Of a DNA stretch of 64,000 bases, positions 27,763 through 41,000 are shown piece after piece. This DNA is from Aphidius gifuensis (lineage: Eukaryota > Arthropoda > Insecta > Hymenoptera > Braconidae). Under the pieces are notes generated by a model. The model was not told the origin of the DNA, searched no databases, and saw only the letters and a program-made list of their open reading frames with translations. The stretch covers positions 6,510,001 to 6,574,000 of the forward strand of contig NC_057789.1 of assembly GCF_014905175.1 (NCBI RefSeq), read 5' to 3'. Within the stretch, counting starts at the first letter, position 1; the number at the start of each line of letters is the position of its first letter. The position numbers were made by a program, and so were the translations under genes.

Positions 27763-29659
27763 TTATGCTTTTTTATTTTCGTGACTAATCTCTCGTGCTT
27801 GCTTGTTCTACTTTTAAATGAAGCTCGCAGGAATGTTTATATTTCCGCAATATAAATATCAAAATAAATTTTATTTTTATCATATTTTTAAATTTTTATA
27901 TATTATTTTTTTATACAGATTAAAATTTTGTGAATTTATTTATATTTATTTAAAACTTGTTGAGGAAAAAAAATTAATTTAATCAGTATAATTGAATTTC
28001 ACGCATTATCAGTAGTCATACGGGGAAAAAAAAATAATTATATTTAATAAATTAAAAAGAAAAATATTTAGATAGCTAATATAAATATGACACTTATTTC
28101 CGGCACTGTCACTAAAATTTGTGCTAATTAAAATATGTCTATTTGACCTTTTTAAAATTAAAATTAAATCAGGTTATATGCAGCAATATTTATTTTTTCT
28201 TTTTCTTCAATGGTTCATCAATTGAAAATTGTCGAATGAAAATTTTTAAAAACACTTTAAAGTTAAACTAATTTTTATATTAACAATTGTTATACGAAAT
28301 TTAATGAATTTCGATTTTATAATATTTCAAAAACTAATCAACAAATGTAAGCTTTTATCAAACTAAATTGAATTTGTAGGTATATTTCGCGAGCGGTCAC
28401 AGTTATGACGTCATTTAAAGCTCCATACCGAAAAACTTTATCCCTAAATTACAGTGAATGACGTAACTGGAGTGTTTTTTTTAATATATTATTTTTTTAC
28501 TTTTTTTTCGGGTCACTCGTAGAGATATAGTACGTATATATGGGTGAAATATATATATGTTTAAAGCTAGAAAATCGATTGGTGAAATGCTCTGTCGGAT
28601 AGACCTGGTGGTAGGTAACTGGAATAACGACAGTCGTGATTGTCAAAGAACCATTATGAATTTTCCTCATTTGGCAGTACGAAAATCTATACTTTAAGGC
28701 TATTTTCAACAATTTTTTTTTCCACTCTAAATATTTATTTATTTATTTTCAATTGATAATTATTCTAACACAGCTTGAATTTCAAATTCTTCAAGATTTT
28801 TTATAGTTTTAATTAACATGACACCAAATTACAATCTTCGAATTTCAAAGAAAAAAATTAACTAATTTGATGATTAAGAAAAATGTTAAACATAAACTTG
28901 ATAGCACAAATTCTTTGAAGTATATAAATTTTATTTGAAAAATTTCAATTTAAGAATATATGACACTGGCGAAAAAAAAAAAAATAATATAGAATTACAA
29001 ATGTAAGCAAAAATTTTATAGGATAAATAGAATGTTCCGGAAATAAATATGACGCATTAAGAATTTTCGTACAAACTGAAAATTTTTAAAATAATAATTT
29101 TCACAATATTTGAACCGTGAAAATTTTAAAAAATTTAGCAAAAGTTACATCTAAATTTTCATTGAAAAATCAAAACATTCAAACGTCAATATTGAGAAAA
29201 AAAAAAATAAAAAATATACTAAAAATATAGATAAAAAAATAATAATTAAAATATTAATGAATAATTACCTAGTTAATTTAAAATAAATGATTATTTACGA
29301 TGAAAAATAGTGATTATTTCGCGACTATTGATCACTTTTCACCAGAGGAAAAAAGACTGAAAATAATAGAGATAAAATAGATATAGAAAAAAGAGAAATA
29401 GAGAGAGAGAGAAAAAGGAACAAGTGTCAACCTCGAGTGAAAGTGCTGCTGGTGAGCAGTCGCACAATTCGTCTGTATTTAACCTCACTCGTCCCTGGCG
29501 AAATCGATAAGATGTTATTTTTTCTATGATACTCACTTTATTTGAAATATCCTATTTTATTAAATTTTTAAATTATTTAAATACACAATTTACATGTGCA
29601 GAGTTATATGCACTCAAACTGTCACTATATAAATATTTATTAATTTAAATACAGTGACT

Positions 29660-29963
29660 TGATATTTAACTTGACGTTCGACGTTTCGCGAACAAATAGC
29701 CGATATGTACTGGCTCTTTCTGCCTTCTGCCAACTGGAGAGACTCTATATGTATACCATACATACGTGTGTCTCGATGTTGTATACGGGACTGACTGTGA
29801 CGGTGGCAGGCACGAAACAGACGGCCCTGAGAAACTTACTGATGGTGTTCTATATATCTACATACTTACTAATAATTATCCAGATCATTTTGCGAGTCAA
29901 CCCGGTCAAATCATTCCATAAGTATCAAAGTTCGATTCAAAAATATATAGTAACATTAAATTA
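29660..29963 (+). other. GC-richer island with 101-codon open frame lacking an upstream ATG
   Basis: The plus strand stays open from a TTG at 29659 to a TAG near 29962. The first in-frame ATG (29749) would give 71 residues with one hydrophobic helix (VFYISTYLLIIIQIIL). Composition is clearly more balanced than the neighbours, and the adjoining 29340-29540 segment is also balanced and open on the minus strand. A bidirectional promoter or an exon pair is possible. Coding status is unproven. Confidence 0.2.
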
Positions 29964-31955
29964 GTCATGTAATTTTATTTGTTGATATTGATTTTTCATT
30001 CTAACAATTAAATTAAATACTTTTAATTTTAAAATATATATCAGTTAAATTTGCAATGACGCAAATAAACATAATCAATGGAAAATTTAAAAATTTCTAA
30101 ATGAAAAAAAACAAGCAATAATATATAAGTAAATAATAATTAAAAAAAAAAAAAATTCTAATAATAATAAATGGTTATCTATTAATTAAGAAATTAGAAA
30201 AAAAAAAAATTTTAAAGGTCAATTGATAAACAGTTGTTGATTTTGTTTACTATTTTATTTATTCATGCATTTGTTTATTTATTTATTTTTTTTTTTACTT
30301 TATAAATTTCCCTTATATGTTATTGTTTGAATCTGATAATTTAATTTAAATTCTGGAGAATACAAATAGTTACAGTAGCTTAACAAACGCACCTGATATT
30401 GAAATAGCATCAAATAAAGTAACTACTTTACAGCTTTCATAAAAAAAAACAATATTCCACACAATATTTTTACGTAATAGATTTTTTTATGATTAAAAAA
30501 TAACAACTCAAGTTTAATGTATCTAAAATTTATGCAAAAATATAAAATTTTACCGTTTTTAAAGTAATAATTTATAAATTATGTTAATCTGATTATTTAC
30601 GATACCCGACGTGAAAAATAATAATAATAATGAAATTAAAATATCAAGGAAAAAAGTTTCTTTAATTAGAATCTAAAAATAAAAACATTCGTATTGGATA
30701 AATTGATTTATAAAAAGTTTTTATTTTTTTTTTCTCAAGTGAAACGTATATATTTATAATAAATGTATCAATGATATAATTTTTTATATAAATTATATTA
30801 GTCTTATTAATAAATAAAAAAAAAATATTATCATTATTTACATTTAAACTTTTTTTAGAAAAATAAATTAGCACAAATTTTTTTGTATGAATAAATCTAA
30901 ACAGAAATACAATTTCATAAACATGTAACCGGTTTACTGTTGTGATATCATAACAAAATCTAGATATAAATGTATAAATTAAATTTTTTTCATATATATA
31001 TACAGCCAAATCTGTTTTGGACATGAAAATCGATAGAAAAGCATGAATTTCCGCCTGGCCATTTTGGCAGTTTATATATATTTTGTGGCTCACAAGTATT
31101 TAGGTCACTGGCAAGGACGGTCATGGACAAAGATTCGCCTAAGAGTGGATAAATATAAAAAAAAAAAAGAAAACACAACTAGGACTTCAACAATAATCAA
31201 TAAATCAAGGATTAGTTTTTATTTTATTTTTTTTTTACAAGAAGATAACCAAATTGCCTGTCAGTATTATATTTCAAACATCATTGATTTTTTTTTTTTC
31301 TTCAAATCGAATTATTATTATTTTTCTGTTTAATTTAAAAACCAAGTAAACTCATTTGAAATACATCAAGCTATGAAAAATTTACTTTGAACTTTTTTGG
31401 TATAAAATAAAATTTAAAAATATAGATGAATTAAATCTTTTAAAACAATTAGATAACCGAAAATGTTGTCTACTATGTTGCATTAAGCAAGTTTTGGAAT
31501 CTTGAATTTTCGAGACATAATGCCGAGTTGAATTTACCAGTAATAGTTGTACAGCTGTACATGAATATGCATTGTTGCATAACACATTTGTTACTGCAGC
31601 AAGTAGTCGTTATGAGAAGAACAAGACAAAACTAATCTCAAGTTGAATTTGAGGTTTTCGTATAACTATAATGAAAATAATAAAATTTCCATAAATGTAT
31701 ATGCGGCTAAATTGTATAACATAATTCTGTTAAAAATATTAGACATTGTTCATCGAATTTCGATGACTAGCACGTTGTCTAACAAATACTTGTCAGTCCT
31801 TCATCTTATCTATTTATTCTGACAATCTGCAAAATTATATTGCCAACCACAAAACTATGCCAAAACAATTATAAATTTTAAAATAAATTTAATGCAAAAA
31901 AATTAAATTAAATATTTATTTTAACATTAAATAATTTATTCATTTTATTGAAGAC

Positions 31956-31961
31956 TTTATT
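31956..31961 (-). terminator. Candidate poly(A) signal for the ABCA gene
   Basis: AATAAA on the minus strand, 56 nt after the ABCA stop codon, a typical distance. More copies lie near 31935 and 31915. Confidence 0.45.
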
Positions 31962-32016
31962 TGGTTTTTTTTTTTTTGTTTCTTTTTATATTATAAATAT
32001 GTACATATGTATTTTA

Positions 32017-35000
32017 TTAAAAAGTCTCCATATGTATGTCGTCCATGCTTGAACATGAATTTGCAAAATTAACTCTACCTCTTAAATTATTCTCTGATAC
32101 CAGAGAATCATCATCAAGTTCTTCAGAAAAATTGACCAGCACCTAGAAATAAATTAATTGAAAAAGCAAATAATTATTTTTCTTTTTTCGCTCGCTTGTA
32201 TTTTTTTTTCTCATACCTGATCTAAAGAACTTTGAGTAAGTGTATAATCATCAGCATTTAATTCCTCAGCTACCTGTTTTAATTTTCTAAAAGTTTCACT
32301 AAGTTTTATTTCTTTATTTTTTGGAATTAAAAATCTTGCTGCTGTTGATTGTCTTGATGAAATTTTGGCCATTGAAAAATAATTTGATATTGAATTATTT
32401 ATTTTTTTTATTTCAATTGGTTGATTGAATCTCAAAAAAGCCACGTATCCTTCACCAAATCTTGAAGCAATTATAATTAATTATAGTATATTAAAATTGA
32501 AATAAAAAAATTAAGTAAATATAAATACATACTTGTGTTTTAAATGCTGAACAGTACCAATACATCGAAGTCCTGCTTTAGCAAGAATTCCAATACGAGT
32601 ACAAAGCTTTTCACATTCAGCAACACTGTGCGATGTCATAATAACACATCTTTGTGTTTTTATTATTTCACGAACAGCATGTCCAACGAGTTCTTTTGAT
32701 GCTGGATCCATACCACTTGTTGGTTCATCCATTAAAACAACTGACACTGGTGCCATAACACTTATTGCAGCACAAAGCTTTCTTTTATTACCACCACTTA
32801 AACTAGATATTCTTTGATGTGTATACTTGACTAAATCAAATCTTTTTAACATTATTTCAACTGATCTTGGCACATTTTCAAGACCACAAATTTCTCCGTG
32901 TATTGTTAAAGATTGATATGGTGTAAGAAAACCATCTAAAGCATCACCTTGAGGACAATAACCAATTTCACCATTACAAAGTGGTCTTCCATTAATTTCA
33001 CAATTATTTATTATAATACGACCAGAAGTTGGTCTTAATTCTGTTGTTAACATTTTAAATGTTGTACTTTTACCAGCTCCATTAACACCCAATAAACCAA
33101 AACAAGTACCAGCCTCAATACCAATACTCAAATTTTTTAATGCAATATTTTTTCCATAAACACTTGTATATTCTTTTCTTAGCATTATTGTTTTAATTAA
33201 ATCTTTACTTGTATTTTTTTCAACTCTAATTCTTTCTTCTGCTACATCATTGTCTTCGTCATTTACATTATTTTGATTGTTATTTTTTTTCCATGATAAT
33301 TGAGGAATTATACGACATTCAATTGCAAGATTAATTAAATAATAAATTATTCCAACAATAAACATACATGCATAATTAGGTCCAAGAAGATCCCAGCCAA
33401 GTGGAGATTTGTATGTATCCATATTAAATCGTTGAAGAAGTTCAGCTGCAATATCATTTGTTGATAAACGAATAACAGCATCAGCAAATGCATATTGAGG
33501 AAATAAAAGCATTAAATTGTGAAGTATTTCACGAGCATTTTTCGCTGCATCACTTTTACCCAAAATATCAATAATTAAAATTGTTGATAGACAAAAAACA
33601 CCGATGAATGTGTTGACACAAAATAGCACCATATTTGATATGCTTGAATCGTTACATACTTTTTCAAAAAGATGAGCAAAAGGTACTGCTCCCCAACTAA
33701 GAAAAAAAAAACACAATTGATTCTTTTATTTTTTTTTTTTTGTGTATAGATGTGATAATAATATTTTCTATTATATAATAAATATATTTATACTCACGCA
33801 AAGAGAAATAGAATGATACAAATACCAAGAAGATTATCCCTGGCAACATAAGCAGGAAGACCGAATATTTCAAATACAATAATGGCACATCCAATTGAAC
33901 ACAAAAATATAAAAAAATCCCAAACAAGTGTTGATGTCCAGTACGTGACTGGATGTACACCAGCTAAATATAATATACGTTTTTCTTCTGAAATACGTTC
34001 TCGTACAAGTTCTTTTGTACCTTGTGCAGCAACAAGACTAAAAGCCGTTAATAAAACCAAAGCAATTCCAATATCTGCTACATGTTGTAGTAAAGTTGTT
34101 CTATTAAGTTGATCACTTGATAATTTTATTGGATGATTGATGGTTTTTAAATGACCAGAATTTCCTGAAGCACGAAGAATAGCATCATTTAGTGCATTTA
34201 AAAATGACGGAAGTGAATGATATCCTTTATTATTAAACCAAACAATAAATACTGGATCTTGCATCAAGTGAGACAGTGACCATCCTCCATATCTTTTTTC
34301 AATATATTCGTGAAGAGTCGAGACAATCCATTCAAGAGTTGGTGGTCCATGAAGAGTTTGAACAAGTCCTTCTACTGATTTTGCAACACCCTGACAAATT
34401 TGATTTCCATCTGTGCATTCACAAGTTCCTGTGTCGTTTGCTTGAACTTTATGAACAGCTTCGTACTTGCCAATAAACTGATCATGAATTTGATATAGTA
34501 CATGCTGAAGAAATACATCTGAATTATTATCAATACTGTAGAAAAATGTTGAGTGTTCACCATAAAGTTTTGGGCTTAAATCCATAGCTGGCTCGTTGCC
34601 TGAAGGTGGTCGAACAAGTGAAAAACCCATAGCAAATGCGACAAATATTGTTGGTAAAATTAATGTTGCAATTGGTGCTCTCCAATCTCTTGAAAAATGC
34701 CAAAATCTTTTTTTTAATAATGCTTTAATTTGTCGAAATGATGAAGGTTTTATTATACTTTCTTTTGTCATAAATTCTGCATTATTATCAACACCAATAA
34801 TAACTTGAGTTTCTTGTTTTTTTTTTTTTTGTTCATCTGATTTGGAACAAAGATTTAAAAATACATGCTCCAGTGTATCACATTCCAATGACATACGTGA
34901 AAATTTGAGATTATTTTCATTGTCCTCAAGTGTATGCAATACTTTTTCAATATCATTTGTAGCTCCATTTTTATCATTGAATGGAATATTAATGCTTACT

Positions 35001-38000
35001 TCTGTTGCAACTGAAAAATTATCATTAACAAGAGTCTTTCCATTTTGAGCAACATTTTCAACAAGAGAAATTATATTTTTTTGTTTTAATTCAATATCAT
35101 TTTCTTTTAATTCATCATGTGAAAAAGCCATATTTATCCAATAACCCTGACCGTAAGTTTTTTTTAAAGTTAGTGGTGATCCAGTACAAAGAATATTACC
35201 ACGATGCATAATAACAACTGTATCACTCAACATATCAGCTTCATCAAGATGATGAGTTGAAAGTAAAATAGTTCTATTTGATCTGTGCTGATCAATTAGT
35301 CGCCATATTCGTCTTCTTGCTGCTGGATCAACACCTGCACCTGGTTCATCTAGTATAACAAGATTTGGAGATCCAATAAATGCCAAAGCAACACAAAGAC
35401 GTCGCTTTGTACCACCAGAAAGTCTTGAAACAAGTTCATGTTCTTGTTTTCCCAATTCTAATGATATCATCATGTTATTAACATTTTTATCAATTTCTTC
35501 TTCATTCATTGAACCTTTTAATATTGCATAAAAATTCATATGTTCTCTTGGTGTTAAACTTTCAATTAAAACATTATTTTGTGGACAAACACCTATATTT
35601 GCTTTTGTTCCATTTACACCATTCAAATGAATTTCACCACAAGTTGGTTTTAACATTCCCGTTAACATTTTAATTATTGTTGTTTTACCAGCACCATTTC
35701 TACCAAGAAGACTTGTAACTTCACCACCACGTAATTTTAATGTAAAATCATTGACAGCAATAATTTCTCCTCTTTCACTTTTAAATGATTTTTTTACTCC
35801 TTCAAAACTGACACCCACGTATTTTTCACTGACTATTATACTGCTTGAATCACTTGCTTCATCTAATATTATAAAAATTTATCAAAGCATCTTCATTAAT
35901 TCATCATTATGAAATAATTTATTATTATACAATTATTATTTTTTTTTTTATTATTAATTGCAAGTGATTTTAAAAGCTTCTTTGTTTGATAATAAATAAA
36001 TAAAGCAATTAATAAAATAATGTATTAAATTGTGAATTGATGATATATATTTTAAATGTATAAATGAGGTGCAAATAATGACATGATACCTTGATAATTA
36101 GACGAAATGTGAAGTGCATCATTAGTGAAATAGAGGCTGTTGACGAAGCTAAGGTAGCTTTGATGACCGTAGATAACACTGTTATTGTCCCACCACAAAC
36201 TACGTGATCTTAATTGTTGAAAACCTATATCTGAAATTATTTTTTGTATTTTTTGTGCATTTGTCAATTAATTATCACATCACTATATATATTTTTAAAT
36301 CACTATATGTTAAACACAAATTATTATTATTTTTAATTAAAATTATATTGTGGGTTAAATACAAAATTTTATTATCAAATTAACTTGACAAATAAATAAA
36401 TAAATAAATAAAAAGATTATACCTGAATTTGTATATCTATCAATGAGATAGCCAATAACAGCATAAATACAACCATCAAGTGCTATCATAAGTAAAACTA
36501 TTCCAAGTGACATTTGATCATGTGAACTTGTACGATCCCAAATAGTTTCCCAGGTGAGACCTGTTCCTTGAACTTCACGTCGTGCTGCATACAAAAGTCC
36601 ATAGCAAAAACTCGTTGACATACTTAGACACTACAATATTCATTTAGCATTAAATAGAATATATTTTTATTTAGAAAAATAAATAAATAAATAACTTACA
36701 AGTAAAAGATTATAGCCAAGTGCCAATGTTCCATGCCATGTTGCTTGCATTGATATGACAATAATAAATGGTAGATAAGTCAATAAAAATGTGACAACAG
36801 TTGTTATTGCTGCAAGACTTGCTGAGCTAAAAAATGTTGATATCATATAGCAAAATGTAATTATTGAAAATACATAATCCATCAATAAAATCATAAGTAA
36901 AATTGGATTTGAATTTGGTAATATTTTTCCTACAATGAGAATCAAACATATTGATACAGCAACAATTGTCAATTCAATAATTGATGTTATAAACCAAGCA
37001 AATGTATTTCTCCATGGTTTTAAACCCATAACACTCATTACCATGGCATTTTGTGATTCTCTTTCCCAAACAGCATTTCTAACTGTTGCACCAGCACACA
37101 GCATTAAAGCAAAAAAAAAACAAAGTATTAAACCTTGTGATTCATAAAGAGTTGATTGAAATGGTGCAAATTTCCAACAAGGATATGGCATTTGTTGACT
37201 CAGTGTTTTCCAATTTGATGTTTTTCCAGTTTTTATTTCTATAATTGATCGATCAATTGAGTCTTGAATTTGAACAAATCCTCGTAGATAACGTAGATCT
37301 TCGATGAATGATGATTCTGGTCCTGGTAACCAAAATTGATTTTTTATTCTTTTTGTTGATGGCACAAAATCTATATCCATACGAATTTTGTAAGTAACAT
37401 TAATTGGTAAATTATCATCAATGCTTTTTCCTATTTTATTCGAATTTTCATTTATCAATTTATTATTTTTATCTTCTATAAAAACTACACCTGCTAAAAA
37501 TTCATTTGTATTTGTTAATTTTTTTGCTTCTTCTTCTAATTTTTCTTCTGTTTCTAATCCTACAATTCTATTAACAAGTATACAATCCAATAAATTATTA
37601 AGCATATCAAGCATTTTTACAATTTTAATTGATTTTTTTAATATCCAAGCAACTTGACTAAAATCATGATTAAAAAATTCACCATTAAATTTTCCTTTAC
37701 TCATTGATTTTATAGCAATTTTCATAACTTCTGAATCCATGACTTCTTTAAAATCTTTTAATTTATCACCCATGTCACCTAAACTTGCAAGTAATGTAAG
37801 AGTTTTTTCTAAATTTAACATTAAATTTTGTAAATTTTCTAGTTCTATAAATGTTTGATTTGCAAGACCCATTACTTTTTCAAATGGCAGTGAATTTGGT
37901 GTATATAAAATTCTTCCACGTAATAAAGGTTTTACATATGACCAAATAATTTTACCTCCAGTCATTGTTAAAACATTTTTATAAATATTTCTACAAAAAT

Positions 38001-41000
38001 CTGTTGGCAGAGAATTTAATTCCATATCATCATAATATTTGTTATTATCTTTTAAGCTACTTATAAGCCGATAAAATTGTCCATTGTCTGACAATAGCTC
38101 ATGTCCACACATTAATTTACTGGCATCTTGAAGAAATTGTCCACTTGACATATTGCTATCAGATGAAGATGACTGCTTAGTACTTGGCAAATTAATAAAT
38201 AAACCAAAAGATAATTTTTGTTGAAAAAATGGTACTATTTCTTCAATCACAGCAATATTATCAAAAATAATTTTAGCATCAGCTTTTGTTAAATCAGCTT
38301 TTCTCAGCATACTATCCATATTAACATTTAACAATATTTTAATAACAAAAGCATAGTTTACATTTTTAACAAGAGCCACTGTTATATTTTGAATTGTCAT
38401 TTCATCTAATGAACATAATATTTTACTTACTTCTTCAGCATTTGTTTTTGAATTATTAAAATTCAATAAGCTTTGAAGAGTTTTTAGGGAACAAAATGTA
38501 TCTTTAAGATTTGCAATTTCACGTTTTTTTCTTATAATTGAAAGCATGTTAACATCAGATTTACCAAAAATTTGAATTGTTTCATTTGATAAATTAATAT
38601 CATTTGCTAGAAATTTTTTAATTTCATTCCAATTTGAAAACATTTCTGAAGTTTTATATTTTATATTTAAAGAAATTAAATTTTTTAATACTTTCATTGA
38701 TTCCAGTATATCCACTAAAGATTCAAGGTCATATTTGTCTTGTTTATTGTTGAAAAATAAATTTACGTAGTCAGGAATATTTCTAAGTGTATTAAAAAGT
38801 TTATCAATAGTTTGATTTTTCAAAAGACTGACAACACTATCAGCCACGTCACCACCATCAAGTACACTTGACACATCCTTAAAATCAATTTTATTGACAG
38901 TATCAAACAAATTTAAACTTTCAACAAAAATAATTGACATATTGTCTAAAATATTTTCCAACCATGACAAGTTTGATGAAGCTTTTAGCTGTTCACGTTT
39001 TATTAATTCATAGTCAATATTTTTAAATAAAATTTTAGCTATTTCTGAAGTTGTTGGATAATTTGATACAATTGAATCGTATTTTATAAGTTTACCACCT
39101 TCTTTTGTGTTTAAAAAAATTTCTAAATTTTTAATATCACATTTATCATGATTTTTCATGCAAATAAAATTATTTTTTTTATCAAGCAATAAATTAATAT
39201 TAATTTTAGCATTTGGAAAATATTTTTTAACATCATTGATTTTTGTTTTCATTACAATATTCTCCAGTGGTATCCAATTGGCAATTGATTTTTCAATTAA
39301 TCTTGTACACTCAATTAGTAAATCATGATTAGCTGAAGTATCTAAAATCTTAACATTTTTTTTAAGTACATCAATTATTTGAATGATAAAATTAACATAA
39401 AAATTTGGATAAATATTATTCATACTTTTTGAAGCATTTAACATACAATCCTTGATATTATTTTTTTCAACTGTATTATAATTTATAATAATATCTGTTA
39501 AATAATGTAATGTACTTTGTATTGCAGTTATAAAACTTTCAACATCTTTTTTTTTATTTAAATATTTATAATTTCTTATCATGCCAATTGTTTTTTTCCA
39601 ATACAATTTTTTGTCTATGATATCTTGTATTTCAGCTGTCGTTATATTTGAAAATTTACAGAGAATATCAGTGTAAATTTGATGATCAGCCAATTGTGAA
39701 TTTATAATTTCTAAAACATGAGTATTACATGATGAGCATAAAGTTTTTAATTGCCCTGGTGTAAATAATATTTCTTTTATTATTTTCATTGACTTTGAAA
39801 TAGCTGAATGTGCCAGTACTCTTGTATCACGTTTTTCAAGTTGTTTTTTAAAATCATGTAGTGTATTTTTTTCAAATGACGTTAACCATGATGGAACACT
39901 GGACAATTTATTGTCTTGAGAAAAAATTCGTAATAATATTGTTTGAAATTGTTTAATTGGTACGAAAAAGTAAGATTCATTCAAAGAAACATGAAATTTT
40001 TTTTTGCCCTTATCGTTGATTGTCTCAGTGACGAAAAGAAAATTTTTATTGTCAATAAAATTAGCTGGAAGAAGTGGCTGAAAATATTCTTCCATACTTG
40101 TGTTTAATAACTGCTGTTTATTATTTGATACAATAAACTGACAAAAATCCGTAATACTTGAGATGATATTTTTTTTCTTAATATATTTTGATGGAATCAA
40201 ATACTTGCTAATTTCACAAGCATTTACTTGGCCAGAAAAAATTTTTTTTAAGAAATCAGTTAATCTTTCTGAGTTCAAATAAGTGTCGATAGTTGAAATA
40301 AATAAATTTGGCATATCTTCAATGAGATTTAGCATTATTTTGAGTCGTTGATTTTTAATTGTCAGGTTTTTAAGTGTTCCCCAAGCATCTTCACTAGTGA
40401 CAATGTCTGTCCAAATGTCACCAACATGTATAATTTTCCAAAGAGCACCCAAGGGACTATCACCAAAAGTATTATAAATTTCAACGATATCTGAAGAAGA
40501 TTTAAGCTCATTATTAAACAAATTAAATTGTTGAAAAATTTTATGCATCACAATATTTTGTGAATCGCTAATTAATGATTTAGCTTCATCCGGTAATTTT
40601 AGCCAAGTGCTAGTATTAATAATATTTGATTTAAATTGCAAATTTTTGCCTGAATTATTGTTTACATTTATCCAAGCATCTAAAAATTCAAACAGACAAA
40701 TTGCCAAAGGCTCAGAGCTTTGCAATGACGTACTTCTCCCAGCGACATAATCAGCATACTCTTCATTAGTCACACTGCTCAACAATTGATAGACATCATA
40801 CGTACACAATTTAGTCAAAAAATATTTTCGTTGTGATTTATGCCAAAATTCGGAATGATTAAAATGTAAACTACACATTGAATATTTAAGTTCACTAACA
40901 ATTGTCTCAGAAGTCATTGTTAAATTTAATGACCCAAGTGTTGCAATAAATGATATAGTTTCAATTGGATGTTCCTCTAAATATTTAAGAAGCTCATGAA

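Larger units (their letters stand above)
20901..31955. other. Long AT-rich region with scattered exon-like islands
   Basis: No gene is supported across this 11 kb. Exceptions to the AT-rich background are 23626-23800 (acceptor-like TTAATCAG and a GTGAGT donor with open frames), 26510-26580, 26914-27087 (57-codon ATG frame on the minus strand), 27200-27300, 29340-29540 and 29660-29930. Each lacks proven partner exons. They could be exons of an unrecognised gene, non-coding transcripts or conserved regulatory elements. Confidence 0.5.

Noticed and set aside
30662..31093. 143-codon minus-strand open frame
   Set aside because: Rich in I, N, K, Y and F with no splice support or domain; typical of chance frames in AT-rich DNA.
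31043..31333. Plus frame with a signal-like start (MNFRLAILAVYIYFVAHKY)
   Set aside because: The first 38 codons look protein-like, but the frame then runs into poly-A/poly-T tracts. There is no donor or domain, so it is too weak to call.
34276..34563. Overlapping open frames on both strands inside ABCA
   Set aside because: Shadows of exon 7, which carries the ATPase motifs in one continuous frame.
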